Shown one piece after another: positions 53,234 to 62,578 of a stretch of DNA of 64,000 bases. Numbering within the stretch: position 1 is the stretch's first letter; each line of letters begins with the position of its first letter. Source of the stretch: Candidatus Melainabacteria bacterium (GTDB taxonomy: Bacteria; Cyanobacteriota; Vampirovibrionia; Obscuribacterales; Obscuribacteraceae); the NCBI GenBank assembly GCA_003151275.1, contig PLXC01000094.1, positions 68,101 to 132,100 of the forward strand, read 5' to 3'. The translations under genes and the position numbers were made by a program. A model generated the notes under the pieces. That model worked only from the letters and a program-made list of their open reading frames with translations. It was not told the DNA's origin and did no database searches.

Positions 53234-56200
53234 ATGAAGAAGGCTACTGTTGAGGTCGGGGCGCTCGCATGGGCACACCCGCTAGTTAGAGACTGGTTCC
53301 TTGAGAAATTCGGCTCCGCAACCGAACCCCAAGAGCAGGGTTGGCCGCACATCTTAGCCGGCAAAACAACGCTCATCTCGGCACCAACAGGTTCCGGAAA
53401 AACTCTAGCTGCTTTCCTGGCCTGTATCGATCGGCTGGTTCGTTTGGCAGTCGACAACAAACTCACTGATAAAACTTCCGTCGTCTACGTTTCGCCGCTC
53501 AAAGCACTCAGCAATGACATTCAGAAGAATCTTGATGCACCACTTGCTGAAATTCGGACACTCGCAGAATCGCGCGGCATCGAACTGGCAGAGATTCGCA
53601 CTGCGGTGAGAACCGGCGATACTTTGACGCGCGAACGGCAAGCGATGGTGCGCCGCCATCCCCACATCTTGGTGACGACTCCGGAATCGCTTTTCATTTT
53701 GCTTACTGCTGAAAAAAGCCGCGAGTTGCTCGCCAATGTTGAAACGGTAATTGTTGATGAAATCCACGCCGTGGCTGATGATAAGCGGGGATCGCATTTG
53801 TCTCTTTCAGTCGAGAGATTGGACAAGGTAGCTAAGCAAACTCCTAACAGAATTGGTTTATCAGCCACACAAAATCCTATTGAACTAGTGGCGAAATTTT
53901 TGACAGGCTCGCAGGGAGAAACGCCTGTCATCGTTAATGTTGGTCACCGTCGACAGATGGACATTGCGATCGAGCTTCCGACTCAGCCGCTTTCCCCAGT
54001 CGCATCAATGGAATTGTCGGAAGAAAATTTCGACAGATTGGCCGAATTGGTGAACGAGCATCGGTCGACTTTGGTTTTCGTAAATACTAGAAAACAAGCT
54101 GAACGAGTTGCAATGCATCTTGCTTCGCGCGTCGGCGAAGACAACGTCGCCTGCCACCACGGAAGTCTGTCTAGACAACTTCGCTTCGCCGCTGAGTCGC
54201 GATTGAAAAACGGCGAAATCAAAGTTTTGGTAGCTACTGCATCGCTGGAGTTGGGAATCGACATCGGCTTTGTCGACTTGGTTTGTCAGGTCAATTCAGT
54301 TAAGACAATCGCTACCGCCCTGCAACGGATTGGGCGGTCAGGGCACTGGCGGGGAGCTATTCCGAAGGGAAGATTGTTTCCTTATACAAGGGATGAGCTT
54401 GTAGAAACGGCGGCTCTTGTGCGAGCAATAAAACATGGCGACTTAGACACGCTTGTTATTCCAGAGTGTCCTATTGATATTTTGGCCCAGCAAATTGTCG
54501 CCATGGCGGCCGTAGAAGAGCTTGATGAGGAACAGCTCTTTGACGACGTCAGGCGCGCATATCCGTATCGCAATTTAGGTCGAGAAAAATTCGATCGGAT
54601 TATTCAAATGCTTTCAGACGGCATCTCCTCCAGTCGAGGAAGATACGGCGCCTATTTGATGAGAGATCAAGTGAATGGAAAGATCCGCGCGCGGAGAGGT
54701 GCACGACTGGCAGCAATCACCAGCGGTGGTGCTATACCCGAAAGCGCTTTGTATGGAGTGATTGCCGAACCGGATGGATTGTCAGTGGGAACACTTGACG
54801 AACATTTCGCGATAGAAAGTCACAGAGGCGATGTCGTGCTGCTCGGCAGCACATCATGGCGCATCCGCAGAATCGACAACGTCGCCGGTAAAGTTTACGT
54901 TGAAGACGCGCATGGTGCATCACCGTCCGTTCCATTCTGGTTCGGGGAGGCGCCCGCTCGTTCGGACGCACTCTCACATCACGTTTCAGAACTAAGAGCC
55001 AAGATTGATGAACTGACGAAAAATGTTGGTGTGGATTATGGTGCACATACGAAACCAACTCCCGAAATCAAGCACGCTATAAACTGGATCAAAGATGAAT
55101 GTGGTGTCAACGATTCAGGAGCCGAGCAGCTCATTGAATACATTGTTCAAGGACGCGCCATTCTTGGTGCCGTACCGACTACGAAACAGATAATAGCGGA
55201 GCGCTTTTTTGACGAAGGTGGTGGCATGCACCTAATTCTGCATGCTCCTTTTGGCGGTCGGATCAATCGCGCCTGGGGACTCGCTCTTCGCAAGAAGTTT
55301 TGCCGCAGTTTCAACTTCGAACTGCAAGCTGCTGCAACAGAGGATGGATTAAGCATTGCTCTCGCCGAGCAGCACAGTTTTCCACTAGGAGATGTTTTTT
55401 ACTACCTAAACGAACAAAATGTTCGCCATACCCTTGAACAAGCTTCGTTGGCAACTCCAATTTTCTCCACCAGATGGAAGTGGGATGCCACCAGATCCTT
55501 GGCGCTTCTTCGTTTTATGGGCGGCAAGAAAGTGCCACCATATTTACAAAGGTTGAGATCTGACGATTTGCTAGGAGCTGTTTTTCCAGCGGCTGCCGCG
55601 TGTCAGGACAATAACCCGGGAGATATTGAGCTTCCAGATCATCCACTAATAGACGAAGTTATGAAGGACGTCCTCACAGAGGCGATGGACATCGAGGGTC
55701 TCGAGTCGATACTTCGAGATATCGCCAGCGGCGCAATCAACTGTTTGGCAATTGATACTCCAACACCGTCTCAATTTGCTGCGGAAATTATAAATGCGAA
55801 CGTCTATGCATATTTAGATGATGCTGGCATAGAGGAAAGACGCACTCGCGCTGTTGAGATGCGACGAGTGCTACCGAACTCTGTTCTGAATAACGAACTT
55901 GGACGCCTCGATCCGACCGCCATAGCAAAAGTGGTTGAGCAGGCATGGCCCGATGTGCGGAATGCAGACGAATTGCACGACATGCTGAAATCCGTGATCG
56001 CAATTCCTCAATCAAATGTGAGGCTTCAAAACGATCCCGCTAAGGACTGGCAAGAGTATTTTGAGAATTTGCAATCAGCGAAACGCGCTACAAAAATCCA
56101 GATTGGCGCGGCTAAATTATGGGTCTGCGCTGAGCGCGTCAGCACGGTGAAATTGATTTGGCCGGATGCCGTTTTCGAAAACGACCTTTCTTCAATCTGT

Positions 56201-57814
56201 GAAAGTCCTAGCGACAGATCTGCGGCGGTATTGAATGCGGTGCGCGGCTGGATGCAGATTGTCGGACCGGTTCTCGTTACAGATATCGCGGAACTGCTGC
56301 AGCTCAGTGAGCGCGATGTTGAAATAGCCTTCGTGCAAATGGAGTCGGAGGGCGCGATCTTAAGAGGTCAGTTTAGCGATCGAGTGACGTTGTCGAACGT
56401 TGTAAAAGGCATCGCATCACTGGCGATATCCGAATATGAGTGGTGCGAACGAAGACTGCTTGCCCGTATTCACAAACTGACTATCACTTCTCTGCGACAG
56501 AAAGTTGAGCCAGTCTCCGCTGGTGCGTATGTCCGTTGGTTGGCTTCATGGCAGCATCTAGCGCCTGGCACACAGCTCGCCGGAGAGCGCGGTTTGCTTG
56601 AAGTAATTCGCCAATTGCAAGGTTTTGAAATTCCGGCCAACGTTTGGGAAAGAGAAGTGCTGGCAAAACGAGTGCGAAATTATACTCCGGACATGCTCGA
56701 CAAACTGTGTATGAAGGGATCGGTAGGATGGGGAAGATTGAGTATGCATCCCGCTTTAACCGGTGCGGATTTGCCTGCGACTTCAGAACTTAAGAATAAG
56801 AAGTCGGCGTTCCTCAAACATTTCGCTCCTCCAGACAAATTCGCAGACATAACAGCAAAATCCAAAGGCAATTCGGATTTGACGCTCACACCACCAATTC
56901 CAATTGCAAGAGCACTTGAACGAAGAAGCACTCAGCAAGACGCTTCCAGCCAGTCGGAAGACAATCCGAATCCAAATCCAAATCCGAGTCCGAGCCCGAG
57001 TCCGAATCCAATTCAAAACTCAGATCAAAGCAAAGAGAGCGGCGCTGAAATCTTAGCTCTAAGCCCGGGTGCGATTAAGCGCATAGTACCGACAAGCGTA
57101 GCGCCAATAACTTTTTTCGTCAGAGATGAAGCTGACTGGATGACCTGCCTTCCTAAATCAGGAGCCAATGCTGATTTATCCAGGCTAAGTTATGCGGCTC
57201 AAACGGTGGAACAATTCTTAGCGCAACGAGGAGCAAGCTTCTTTGCTGACATTGTGCGGGGCACGGGACTCCTAAAAACTCAGATCGAAATGGGACTTTG
57301 GGAACTAGTCACTGCTGGACTTGTTTCCGCAGACGGTTTCGATAACCTTCGCTCATTGATCGATCCGAAACGCCGAAGTGGGCAAGGTCGCGGCTTGACC
57401 AAACGCTTCCGCGACAACTATGGACGATGGACACTTCTGCACGCGGAGCACAGCGTAGAGAAGAAGAAGGGCTTGGAATCGATGTGCAAAATCTTGTTGG
57501 CGCGCTACGGCGTAGTATTTCGTGACGTGCTAAAGCGGGAAACAAATCTGCCACCATGGCGGGAGCTACTCGCCGTGTTCAGACACATGGAAGATCGAGG
57601 CGACGTGAGGGGCGGCAGATTTGTAGCCGGATTCGTCGGCGAGCAATTTGCTCTCTCCGAAGCCGTTGACTCATTGCGTGCAGCCAAAAGCAAACAACCT
57701 TCCGAACAAACAATCTCGGCATCAGCTGCCGATCCGCTAAACATGATCGGCACAATTTTGCCGGGCGATAAATTAGCTTCTGTTTCAAAAAAGAACGTCG
57801 AATTGTCTTGTTGA
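53234..57814 (+). CDS. lhr: Lhr-type superfamily 2 helicase (full length)
   Basis: A 1526-residue Large helicase-related protein, close to the 1538 residues of E. coli Lhr. RecA1 carries Walker A (SAPTGSGKTLAAF), DEIHA and SATQNP; RecA2 carries STLVFVNTRKQAERVA, HHGSLSR and QRIGRSGHWRG. Winged-helix and Lhr-core modules follow, then the long C-terminal Lhr-CTD. Lhr unwinds DNA and DNA-RNA duplexes in repair. A Pro/Asn/Ser hexanucleotide-repeat linker sits in the C-terminal part (about residue 1245-1260). ATG 53234 is preferred; a TTG at 53183 would add 17 residues. The gene is not in an operon. Confidence 0.92.
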   Translation: MKKATVEVGALAWAHPLVRDWFLEKFGSATEPQEQGWPHILAGKTTLISAPTGSGKTLAAFLACIDRLVRLAVDNKLTDKTSVVYVSPLKALSNDIQKNLDAPLAEIRTLAESRGIELAEIRTAVRTGDTLTRERQAMVRRHPHILVTTPESLFILLTAEKSRELLANVETVIVDEIHAVADDKRGSHLSLSVERLDKVAKQTPNRIGLSATQNPIELVAKFLTGSQGETPVIVNVGHRRQMDIAIELPTQPLSPVASMELSEENFDRLAELVNEHRSTLVFVNTRKQAERVAMHLASRVGEDNVACHHGSLSRQLRFAAESRLKNGEIKVLVATASLELGIDIGFVDLVCQVNSVKTIATALQRIGRSGHWRGAIPKGRLFPYTRDELVETAALVRAIKHGDLDTLVIPECPIDILAQQIVAMAAVEELDEEQLFDDVRRAYPYRNLGREKFDRIIQMLSDGISSSRGRYGAYLMRDQVNGKIRARRGARLAAITSGGAIPESALYGVIAEPDGLSVGTLDEHFAIESHRGDVVLLGSTSWRIRRIDNVAGKVYVEDAHGASPSVPFWFGEAPARSDALSHHVSELRAKIDELTKNVGVDYGAHTKPTPEIKHAINWIKDECGVNDSGAEQLIEYIVQGRAILGAVPTTKQIIAERFFDEGGGMHLILHAPFGGRINRAWGLALRKKFCRSFNFELQAAATEDGLSIALAEQHSFPLGDVFYYLNEQNVRHTLEQASLATPIFSTRWKWDATRSLALLRFMGGKKVPPYLQRLRSDDLLGAVFPAAAACQDNNPGDIELPDHPLIDEVMKDVLTEAMDIEGLESILRDIASGAINCLAIDTPTPSQFAAEIINANVYAYLDDAGIEERRTRAVEMRRVLPNSVLNNELGRLDPTAIAKVVEQAWPDVRNADELHDMLKSVIAIPQSNVRLQNDPAKDWQEYFENLQSAKRATKIQIGAAKLWVCAERVSTVKLIWPDAVFENDLSSICESPSDRSAAVLNAVRGWMQIVGPVLVTDIAELLQLSERDVEIAFVQMESEGAILRGQFSDRVTLSNVVKGIASLAISEYEWCERRLLARIHKLTITSLRQKVEPVSAGAYVRWLASWQHLAPGTQLAGERGLLEVIRQLQGFEIPANVWEREVLAKRVRNYTPDMLDKLCMKGSVGWGRLSMHPALTGADLPATSELKNKKSAFLKHFAPPDKFADITAKSKGNSDLTLTPPIPIARALERRSTQQDASSQSEDNPNPNPNPSPSPSPNPIQNSDQSKESGAEILALSPGAIKRIVPTSVAPITFFVRDEADWMTCLPKSGANADLSRLSYAAQTVEQFLAQRGASFFADIVRGTGLLKTQIEMGLWELVTAGLVSADGFDNLRSLIDPKRRSGQGRGLTKRFRDNYGRWTLLHAEHSVEKKKGLESMCKILLARYGVVFRDVLKRETNLPPWRELLAVFRHMEDRGDVRGGRFVAGFVGEQFALSEAVDSLRAAKSKQPSEQTISASAADPLNMIGTILPGDKLASVSKKNVELSC
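56963..57012. repeat. Hexanucleotide microsatellite inside lhr
   Basis: Tandem AATCC(A/G)/AGTCC(G/A)-type hexamers encode an alternating Pro-Asn and Pro-Ser run. The length of such a tract can change by slippage without shifting the frame. Confidence 0.7.
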
Positions 57815-57927
57815 TCAGTTGCGCAAACGAGGTTAACTTGCGCCGCCAAATTTTCTTAAAACGGCTTGAAGACCCGCTTGGAGCACATGCGCTCCAGACG
57901 GCGGAAGCGGGAGCGCGTAAAAAAAGA

Positions 57928-58149
57928 CTATTTCATATAGCCTTCAGCAGATAGCCGTTCGACTGTCCACATACGCACCAACGTGCCTAAAGGAATTTTT
58001 TTATGGTCAGCCGCTTTCATCAAAAGCAACATCGTATCTTCATCTAATCGAAACTGAACTGTGCCAGCTACGCTTATCTCTTTCTTGGCTTGTGTGCGAA
58101 GTTTGTTCAATCGCTCTTGCCCTGTTAGTTTGTTTCTCTTAACCTGCAT
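57928..58149 (-). CDS. Ribbon-helix-helix-like antitoxin (orphan)
   Basis: A 73-residue basic protein with the CopG/BrnA-like strand-helix-helix (TVQFRLDEDTMLLLMKAADH followed by GTLVRMWTVERLS). It starts 11 bases inside the end of a degenerate toxin gene. Since its toxin is broken, it may persist as an orphan repressor or anti-addiction factor. It is shorter than, but similar in layout to, the antitoxin at 44.3 kb. Confidence 0.65.
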   Translation of the reverse strand: MQVKRNKLTGQERLNKLRTQAKKEISVAGTVQFRLDEDTMLLLMKAADHKKIPLGTLVRMWTVERLSAEGYMK

Positions 58150-58431
58150 ACCCTAACCTCTTTTTGAATTCTTTCTGGTAGCTTTTGCCTGCATCCATTG
58201 CGTGGAAGACGTGTTCTCGGTCCTCATTTTCAAATTATTCGATACCGATTTCCAAAATGCGGCCAGAGAACGTCCAACCTATGATCATCGCCCGATCATC
58301 GCCCGATCATTGCCACGATCACTCGGTTCTAAGTCCTCAGCGAAGGAGAGATCCGATTCAAACACTTCTTGAATTTCGCGATGAGTGACGTCGTTCTTTT
58401 GGATGTTGTCGTCCTCAAATGTCGTATTCAC
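58139..58431 (-). pseudogene. Broken BrnT-like toxin gene
   Basis: The frame starts at GTG 58431 (AAGGAG upstream), reads about 48 codons (VNTTFEDDNIQKNDVTHREI...) and hits a stop caused by a tandem 11-bp duplication (CGCCCGATCAT at 58289-58299 and 58300-58310). Removing one copy restores RAMIIGWTFSGRILEIGIE, a BrnT-like strand, but a TAA at 58235-58237 still interrupts before FENEDREHVFHAMDAGKSYQ and the end (KRLGYAG), which overlaps the antitoxin start. Two independent lesions mean the toxin is inactive. Confidence 0.65.
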
Positions 58432-58559
58432 GGACGCTCCTTATTTACTTGTAAGCTATTGTATTACAAAACAGGACAACGCACAAGCGAGATGATTGAA
58501 AAGTAGACAAAATTGTCGACCGGGACTATCATGGAAAATGTCTACCATGGAAACAATCT

Positions 58560-59222
58560 ATGACCGCTTCACAAGAAGAAAGGCTAAGAAAAGCTGTTCC
58601 AAGAGCACAGGAGCAGGTGACAGAACTCATGCTCCTTACTCTGGAAACAGCCGAGTCAGAGCCGAAAGGCTCAAGCCGCACTGTCGTTCTTATCCGGGCA
58701 ATCAAGGCAATTCTTCAAGTAATCGGAAACATTGATGCTGGCAAAGTTGCATCAGCTTCGTCTGATTTTGAACTCCTTCTGTCTTTGCTGGAAGAACCGG
58801 AAGTGATAGCGACGCTATCAAAGAAAGATCCGCTAGCAAGCGCCAAACTCAGAGGTCTCCAGGCTCAACTACAGATTTTGGAAGCCGAGGGCGGTTGCGT
58901 TTCAGCTGAAGAAGCTGGTGCCTTGATCGGAATTAAAAAAGCTGCGATCTACAAGGCGAGAACCGAGGGTCGCATCCTCGGGTTACCGCGTGGGCAAAAT
59001 CAGTTTGTCTTTCCCGTATGGCAATTCACTGAAGGACGGCTCATCAACGGGCTTAAGCAGGTCTATGCGGCGCTAGAATGCAGCCCCTGGATGAAAGCCT
59101 CATTTATGCTGTCACCCAACACACGATTGAATGATGACACGCCTATAACTGTTCTTCGGCGTGGCGAGATAGACAAAGTTGTTCAGACCTGCAAACTACT
59201 AGGAGAGCACAGCGCTGTCTAG
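58560..59222 (+). CDS. Xre/ParS-like antitoxin of a RES system
   Basis: A 220-residue protein. A helix-turn-helix region lies at about residues 115-150 (SAEEAGALIGIKKAAIYKAR, then GRILGLPRGQNQFVFPVWQF), and the C-terminal motif (ALECSPWMKASFMLSPNTRL, DDTPITVLRRGEIDKVVQTC) matches antitoxins paired with RES toxins. The frame overlaps the downstream RES remnant. The N-terminal 100 residues are helical. It is intact although its toxin is broken. Confidence 0.75.
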   Translation: MTASQEERLRKAVPRAQEQVTELMLLTLETAESEPKGSSRTVVLIRAIKAILQVIGNIDAGKVASASSDFELLLSLLEEPEVIATLSKKDPLASAKLRGLQAQLQILEAEGGCVSAEEAGALIGIKKAAIYKARTEGRILGLPRGQNQFVFPVWQFTEGRLINGLKQVYAALECSPWMKASFMLSPNTRLNDDTPITVLRRGEIDKVVQTCKLLGEHSAV

Positions 59223-59624
59223 AATCGCGGAACCACCTTCTGACTTGCATAAGCGAAAGCTGCCCATTTTCGAAAAAACTGGTCAGCTTTTCCGCATTTC
59301 TAGTGCTGCTAGAGGCAAGAGTGGTGTCATTTATTTTGGTATCAACATGACAGAACGATTCGATGATCCGAAAGGGAAATTCGGTGTTTGTTATTTGGCG
59401 AAGACGAATATGCAGCTTTCATCGAAGTTTTCGGACAAGCAAAAAAACTTTTGATCGATCTTGCCTTCGTGCACGATCGGGCCATTTCTCTTCTAGAGCC
59501 GAAAAGAAAATTGCGATTAGTTGATATTACCGGCTCAGGTGATCCGCCTGGGCAAGTTATTGGACCATTACAAGTTTGGAATCAAAACCTGAGCACTCAT
59601 CCAACGTTGAGACCGGCTGCTTAA
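59215..59624 (+). pseudogene. Frameshifted and truncated RES toxin gene
   Basis: The first frame reads LFRISSAARGKSGVIYFGIN and continues to RFDDPKGKFGVCYLA, the start of a RES domain, then goes off at about 59397-59402. The other frame continues the domain with EDEYAAFIEVFGQAKKLLID and LVDITGSG, so one base has been lost. After LVDITGSG the RES sequence stops and a repeat typical of a transposon end follows (59611-59654). The start codon is unclear (TTG 59245 or CTG 59215). It is inactive. Confidence 0.65.
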
Positions 59625-59654
59625 ACTTGGGAGACCGGCGGCTCAAACTTGGGT
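59611..59654. repeat. 22-bp tandem repeat, likely transposon end
   Basis: Two copies of GACCGGC(T/G)GCT(T/C)AAACTTGGG(A/T), identical at 19 of 22 positions, lie directly after the truncated RES gene and before the third kinase gene. Tandem sites of about 20 bp are typical of transposase-binding ends. The other end was not found. Confidence 0.4.
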
Positions 59655-59686
59655 ATAAGTGATGTAGGTCCTGACCAGAGTGCGCG

Positions 59687-61786
59687 ATGGACACAATGAA
59701 AACAGATCCCAATGCGGCAAGACCGAGCTCCAACGGAGGCGGCAATTCTTCCGCCGCCCGCCATCCGCTCAATGTCCAATTTGAACCGGGCGACATGGTA
59801 GCCGAGCGTTATCAAATCATCTCGGTTCTGGGTCGAGGCGGGTTTGGTTGCGTATACAAAGTATTGCAAGTTCTTCTGAAGAAAGAGTTTGCTCTCAAGA
59901 CTCTGAATCCAATCAACACCTCGGAAATAACCATCCTGCGGTTGCACAAAGAAGCGCAAGCTGCAAGCCGCTTGGATCACCCCAACCTGGTTCGGGCTGT
60001 GGATTTCGGCATGCTCGAAGACTCGCAACCTTATCTTGTGATGGACCTGGTGGAAGGTCCAACGCTTAGCCAATACCTGAAACAAAATGGCAAAGCACCA
60101 TTGAGAACGGCACTGCAGTTATTCTTGCCGCTGTGCAATGCGTTAGCATACGCGCACCAACAAGGCGTCGTTCACAGGGATTTAAAGCCCAGCAACGTAA
60201 TCCTTGCTGCAGATGATTCGGGGCAACATCAATACGTTCCGAAAATAGTAGATTTCGGCATCGCCAAGCTTCAGTCGTCCGAGTTGTCGCGGGCAATGAC
60301 TCTAACTACAACCGGCGAAATCTTCGGAACGCCGCTGTACATGAGCCCGGAGCAATGTATGGGAGCGGGCGTCGATGGTCGCAGTGATATTTATGCCCTG
60401 GGCTGCATGTTGTTTGAGACACTAACCGGCGCACCACCTTTTTCCGGAAGCAATCCACTCGAAATTATGATGCAGCACGGTACCGGAGTTGTGCCTTCAC
60501 TGAAGGAAGCGTCGCTTGGCGAGACATTTCCCCCAGCGCTCGAGCGTGTGATCCATCGGATGCTCGCTAAGGATCCCAAAGATCGATACCAAGACTGTTC
60601 GGCTGTGGCTGTAGATCTCGCTGCGATAGATCGTGGCGACTTCGGGCTAATAAGCGACTCACCAACTGCAATTCTGCTGCGACAACAACGTCGACAGCAA
60701 GTATCTTCTTCACTGCTCTTTGCTGTCATGGGCATCATCGGTGGTGCCTCCATCGGCTATGCAGCGCACCAATATTTAACACCATCACAACCTGTGCAAA
60801 GTGTTGCCAAGGTAGTTGATGAAGGTAAGGGCTTTTTGGGGCTAGACACGCGCTTCACCTACTACTCGAAAATCGAAGATGGTAAAAAAATCTTTGAGTT
60901 TCCTGGGTTCCTTAGGCATAAGTTGGGCGACATTCTCTGGTGGCAATCTGGCAAGTTGCATTCTGTTCCTGCCATTAAAATCCAACAAGTGCCCAAAGAT
61001 GCAAAGCTTATATTCAGGGTGGAGGGCGACATATTGGTATCACCCGACTTGTGGGCGCGCTTTCATCGTCTAGAATTTCAGGGCATCCTCGTTGATCTCC
61101 ATAGTTGCTACGTTGAAGAAGAGGCGTTGAATCAATCCATCCATGAGATTACTCAACAACCGAACCTTCAAATTCTGACTCTCTACAAGAAAGTAATGTC
61201 GCGAAAAACATTTTTGGGTATAGGCGGTTTATCACAGCTTCGCTGGTTCGACGCGACCGTTATCAGTGTTGATGACAGCGAAATTAAAGGCGAAGTTTTA
61301 GCGAAACTTCCGAATTTGCAGAATCTCCGTGTCTTGCGCTTGGAGCTAGTCGAGGATATAACCCCTGCCTTGATTGAATTGTCTAAACGGAATTCACTGC
61401 GCAGACTCTCACTACCTCACAATAAGTTGACTGAAAGCGATCTCAAACTGATAACCAAACTACAGTCAGTTGAAGTCTTGAGTTTGACTAGGAACGATCT
61501 GCAGAAGTTGAAGATAGACGTTCTGGCGGAACTCGGAAAAATGCCGAACCTCAAAAAAGTCATCGTGGATGCGGAAGTGTTGAGCTCAGCCAAGCCACAA
61601 ACTTTGAGCAAACTAACCGGATTGTTGATCTTGACGGACAACGCACAACTGCCAGAGCCCATCAGACAAGCCATCGCGGGTAATGCTGGTCTCAAGGTAA
61701 TTCAAGATTCAGCCCTGAAAAAGAGAGATGGCGATTGGTTTGATCCGTCTATAGAAGACCCCGAACCAATTATTGGTTCGAAGTAG
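59687..61786 (+). CDS. Membrane Ser/Thr protein kinase with leucine-rich part (third copy)
   Basis: A 699-residue Hanks-type kinase related to the two at 31-36 kb. The kinase domain (about 40-320) has G49RGGFG54, K71, HRD 163-165 and DFGIAK. A membrane segment lies at about 345-362. The extracytoplasmic part has leucine-rich-like repeats (LPNLQNLRVLRLELVEDITP, LIELSKRNSLRRLSLPHNKL, LQSVEVLSLTRNDLQKL) but no TPR region, unlike the other two. Ligand sensing through the repeats is inferred. A TM-linked kinase family appears to be expanded in this genome. Confidence 0.9.
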   Translation: MDTMKTDPNAARPSSNGGGNSSAARHPLNVQFEPGDMVAERYQIISVLGRGGFGCVYKVLQVLLKKEFALKTLNPINTSEITILRLHKEAQAASRLDHPNLVRAVDFGMLEDSQPYLVMDLVEGPTLSQYLKQNGKAPLRTALQLFLPLCNALAYAHQQGVVHRDLKPSNVILAADDSGQHQYVPKIVDFGIAKLQSSELSRAMTLTTTGEIFGTPLYMSPEQCMGAGVDGRSDIYALGCMLFETLTGAPPFSGSNPLEIMMQHGTGVVPSLKEASLGETFPPALERVIHRMLAKDPKDRYQDCSAVAVDLAAIDRGDFGLISDSPTAILLRQQRRQQVSSSLLFAVMGIIGGASIGYAAHQYLTPSQPVQSVAKVVDEGKGFLGLDTRFTYYSKIEDGKKIFEFPGFLRHKLGDILWWQSGKLHSVPAIKIQQVPKDAKLIFRVEGDILVSPDLWARFHRLEFQGILVDLHSCYVEEEALNQSIHEITQQPNLQILTLYKKVMSRKTFLGIGGLSQLRWFDATVISVDDSEIKGEVLAKLPNLQNLRVLRLELVEDITPALIELSKRNSLRRLSLPHNKLTESDLKLITKLQSVEVLSLTRNDLQKLKIDVLAELGKMPNLKKVIVDAEVLSSAKPQTLSKLTGLLILTDNAQLPEPIRQAIAGNAGLKVIQDSALKKRDGDWFDPSIEDPEPIIGSK

Positions 61787-61831
61787 TGCTGATTCTTAGT
61801 GATTGACTCTTTTTAAGCGATAATCAAATGC

Positions 61832-61960
61832 ATGGCTACGATTTCGAAATTAGAAATCATTGATGCGTTAGAGGACCTTGGTCGGCTAGCGGCGGCTCAA
61901 CAAGTTACGCTCGAACTCATTCCCAGCAAGAAATCTGGGACAGCCTCGCTCCATTTATAG
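61832..61960 (+). pseudogene. Truncated gene, 42 codons (nucleotidyltransferase-like start)
   Basis: An ATG-initiated frame reads ISKLEIIDALEDLGRLAAAQ then QVTLELI, which resembles the N-terminus of DUF6036-type nucleotidyltransferases (antitoxin-like), and stops after 42 codons. The following nucleotides show no continuation in any frame. It looks like a 5' remnant; a real microprotein cannot be excluded. Confidence 0.3.
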
Positions 61961-62030
61961 TGCCCGGCTGCGAATTGAAAGCAAAGTATGACGTACAGCA
62001 TCGAAACAGCTGCGTCGATCTTTGTTCGAT

Positions 62031-62054
62031 GCCGGCTAGGGAGCCGGCGCTCCC
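62031..62054. repeat. G+C-rich palindromic element
   Basis: Overlapping inverted repeats: GCCGGC-6 bases-GCCGGC (62031-62048) and GGGAGC-CGGC-GCTCCC (62039-62054). Such REP-like palindromes are typical intergenic repeats; it may be the same broad class as 4212-4230. Confidence 0.4.
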
Positions 62055-62119
62055 GGGTAGACAAAAACGTGCCGCTCGACTCGAGCAGCACGCATAAGAA
62101 TGATTCTTTCGAAAGGCGA

Positions 62120-62356
62120 TTAGACTGTGGCCAACTCACGTTCAGTGCCAGCTTTGTGACGGTCATGGGCAACCTTGCGAGGACGGTTGAGGTGATCCAT
62201 GAAACGACGATGAGCCAATGTGTCGATCTGAGACTGAGAAGTCTTATCCGGAACAGACAACACAAACTCGTCGGTTTTTTGTACCTTCGGTCTGTGAGCA
62301 AATTTACCAACTAGATAAAGGTAACCACCGCGAGTAGCATAAACGTAATGGATCAT
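62120..62356 (-). CDS. Small hypothetical protein
   Basis: Family not recognised. A 78-residue, basic protein (MIHYVYATRGGYLYLVGKFA; later SQSQIDTLAHRRFMDHLNRP). GGCAGGCAAC precedes the ATG at 62356. The frame is open further upstream (to 62455), but without support for an earlier start. The short length makes the call tentative. Confidence 0.4.
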   Translation of the reverse strand: MIHYVYATRGGYLYLVGKFAHRPKVQKTDEFVLSVPDKTSQSQIDTLAHRRFMDHLNRPRKVAHDRHKAGTERELATV

Positions 62357-62578
62357 GTTGCCTGCCTTTCTGACTATCTGCCGGGATTGGTATGTAGCCA
62401 GCACCATAATAGCGTGATCGCAGAAAAGTTGCTGGGTAGCAGCTGCGAACCGCACATACTGTACACCAAGTCATAGTAGGCGCGAAGTGCTATTTCAAGA
62501 GGAATAATAACAATGTCTGAAGCTTTCTCGTTGCATTGCGTAGATCGGCATTCTGTGCGGATCTTCGCTGACAAAGAA

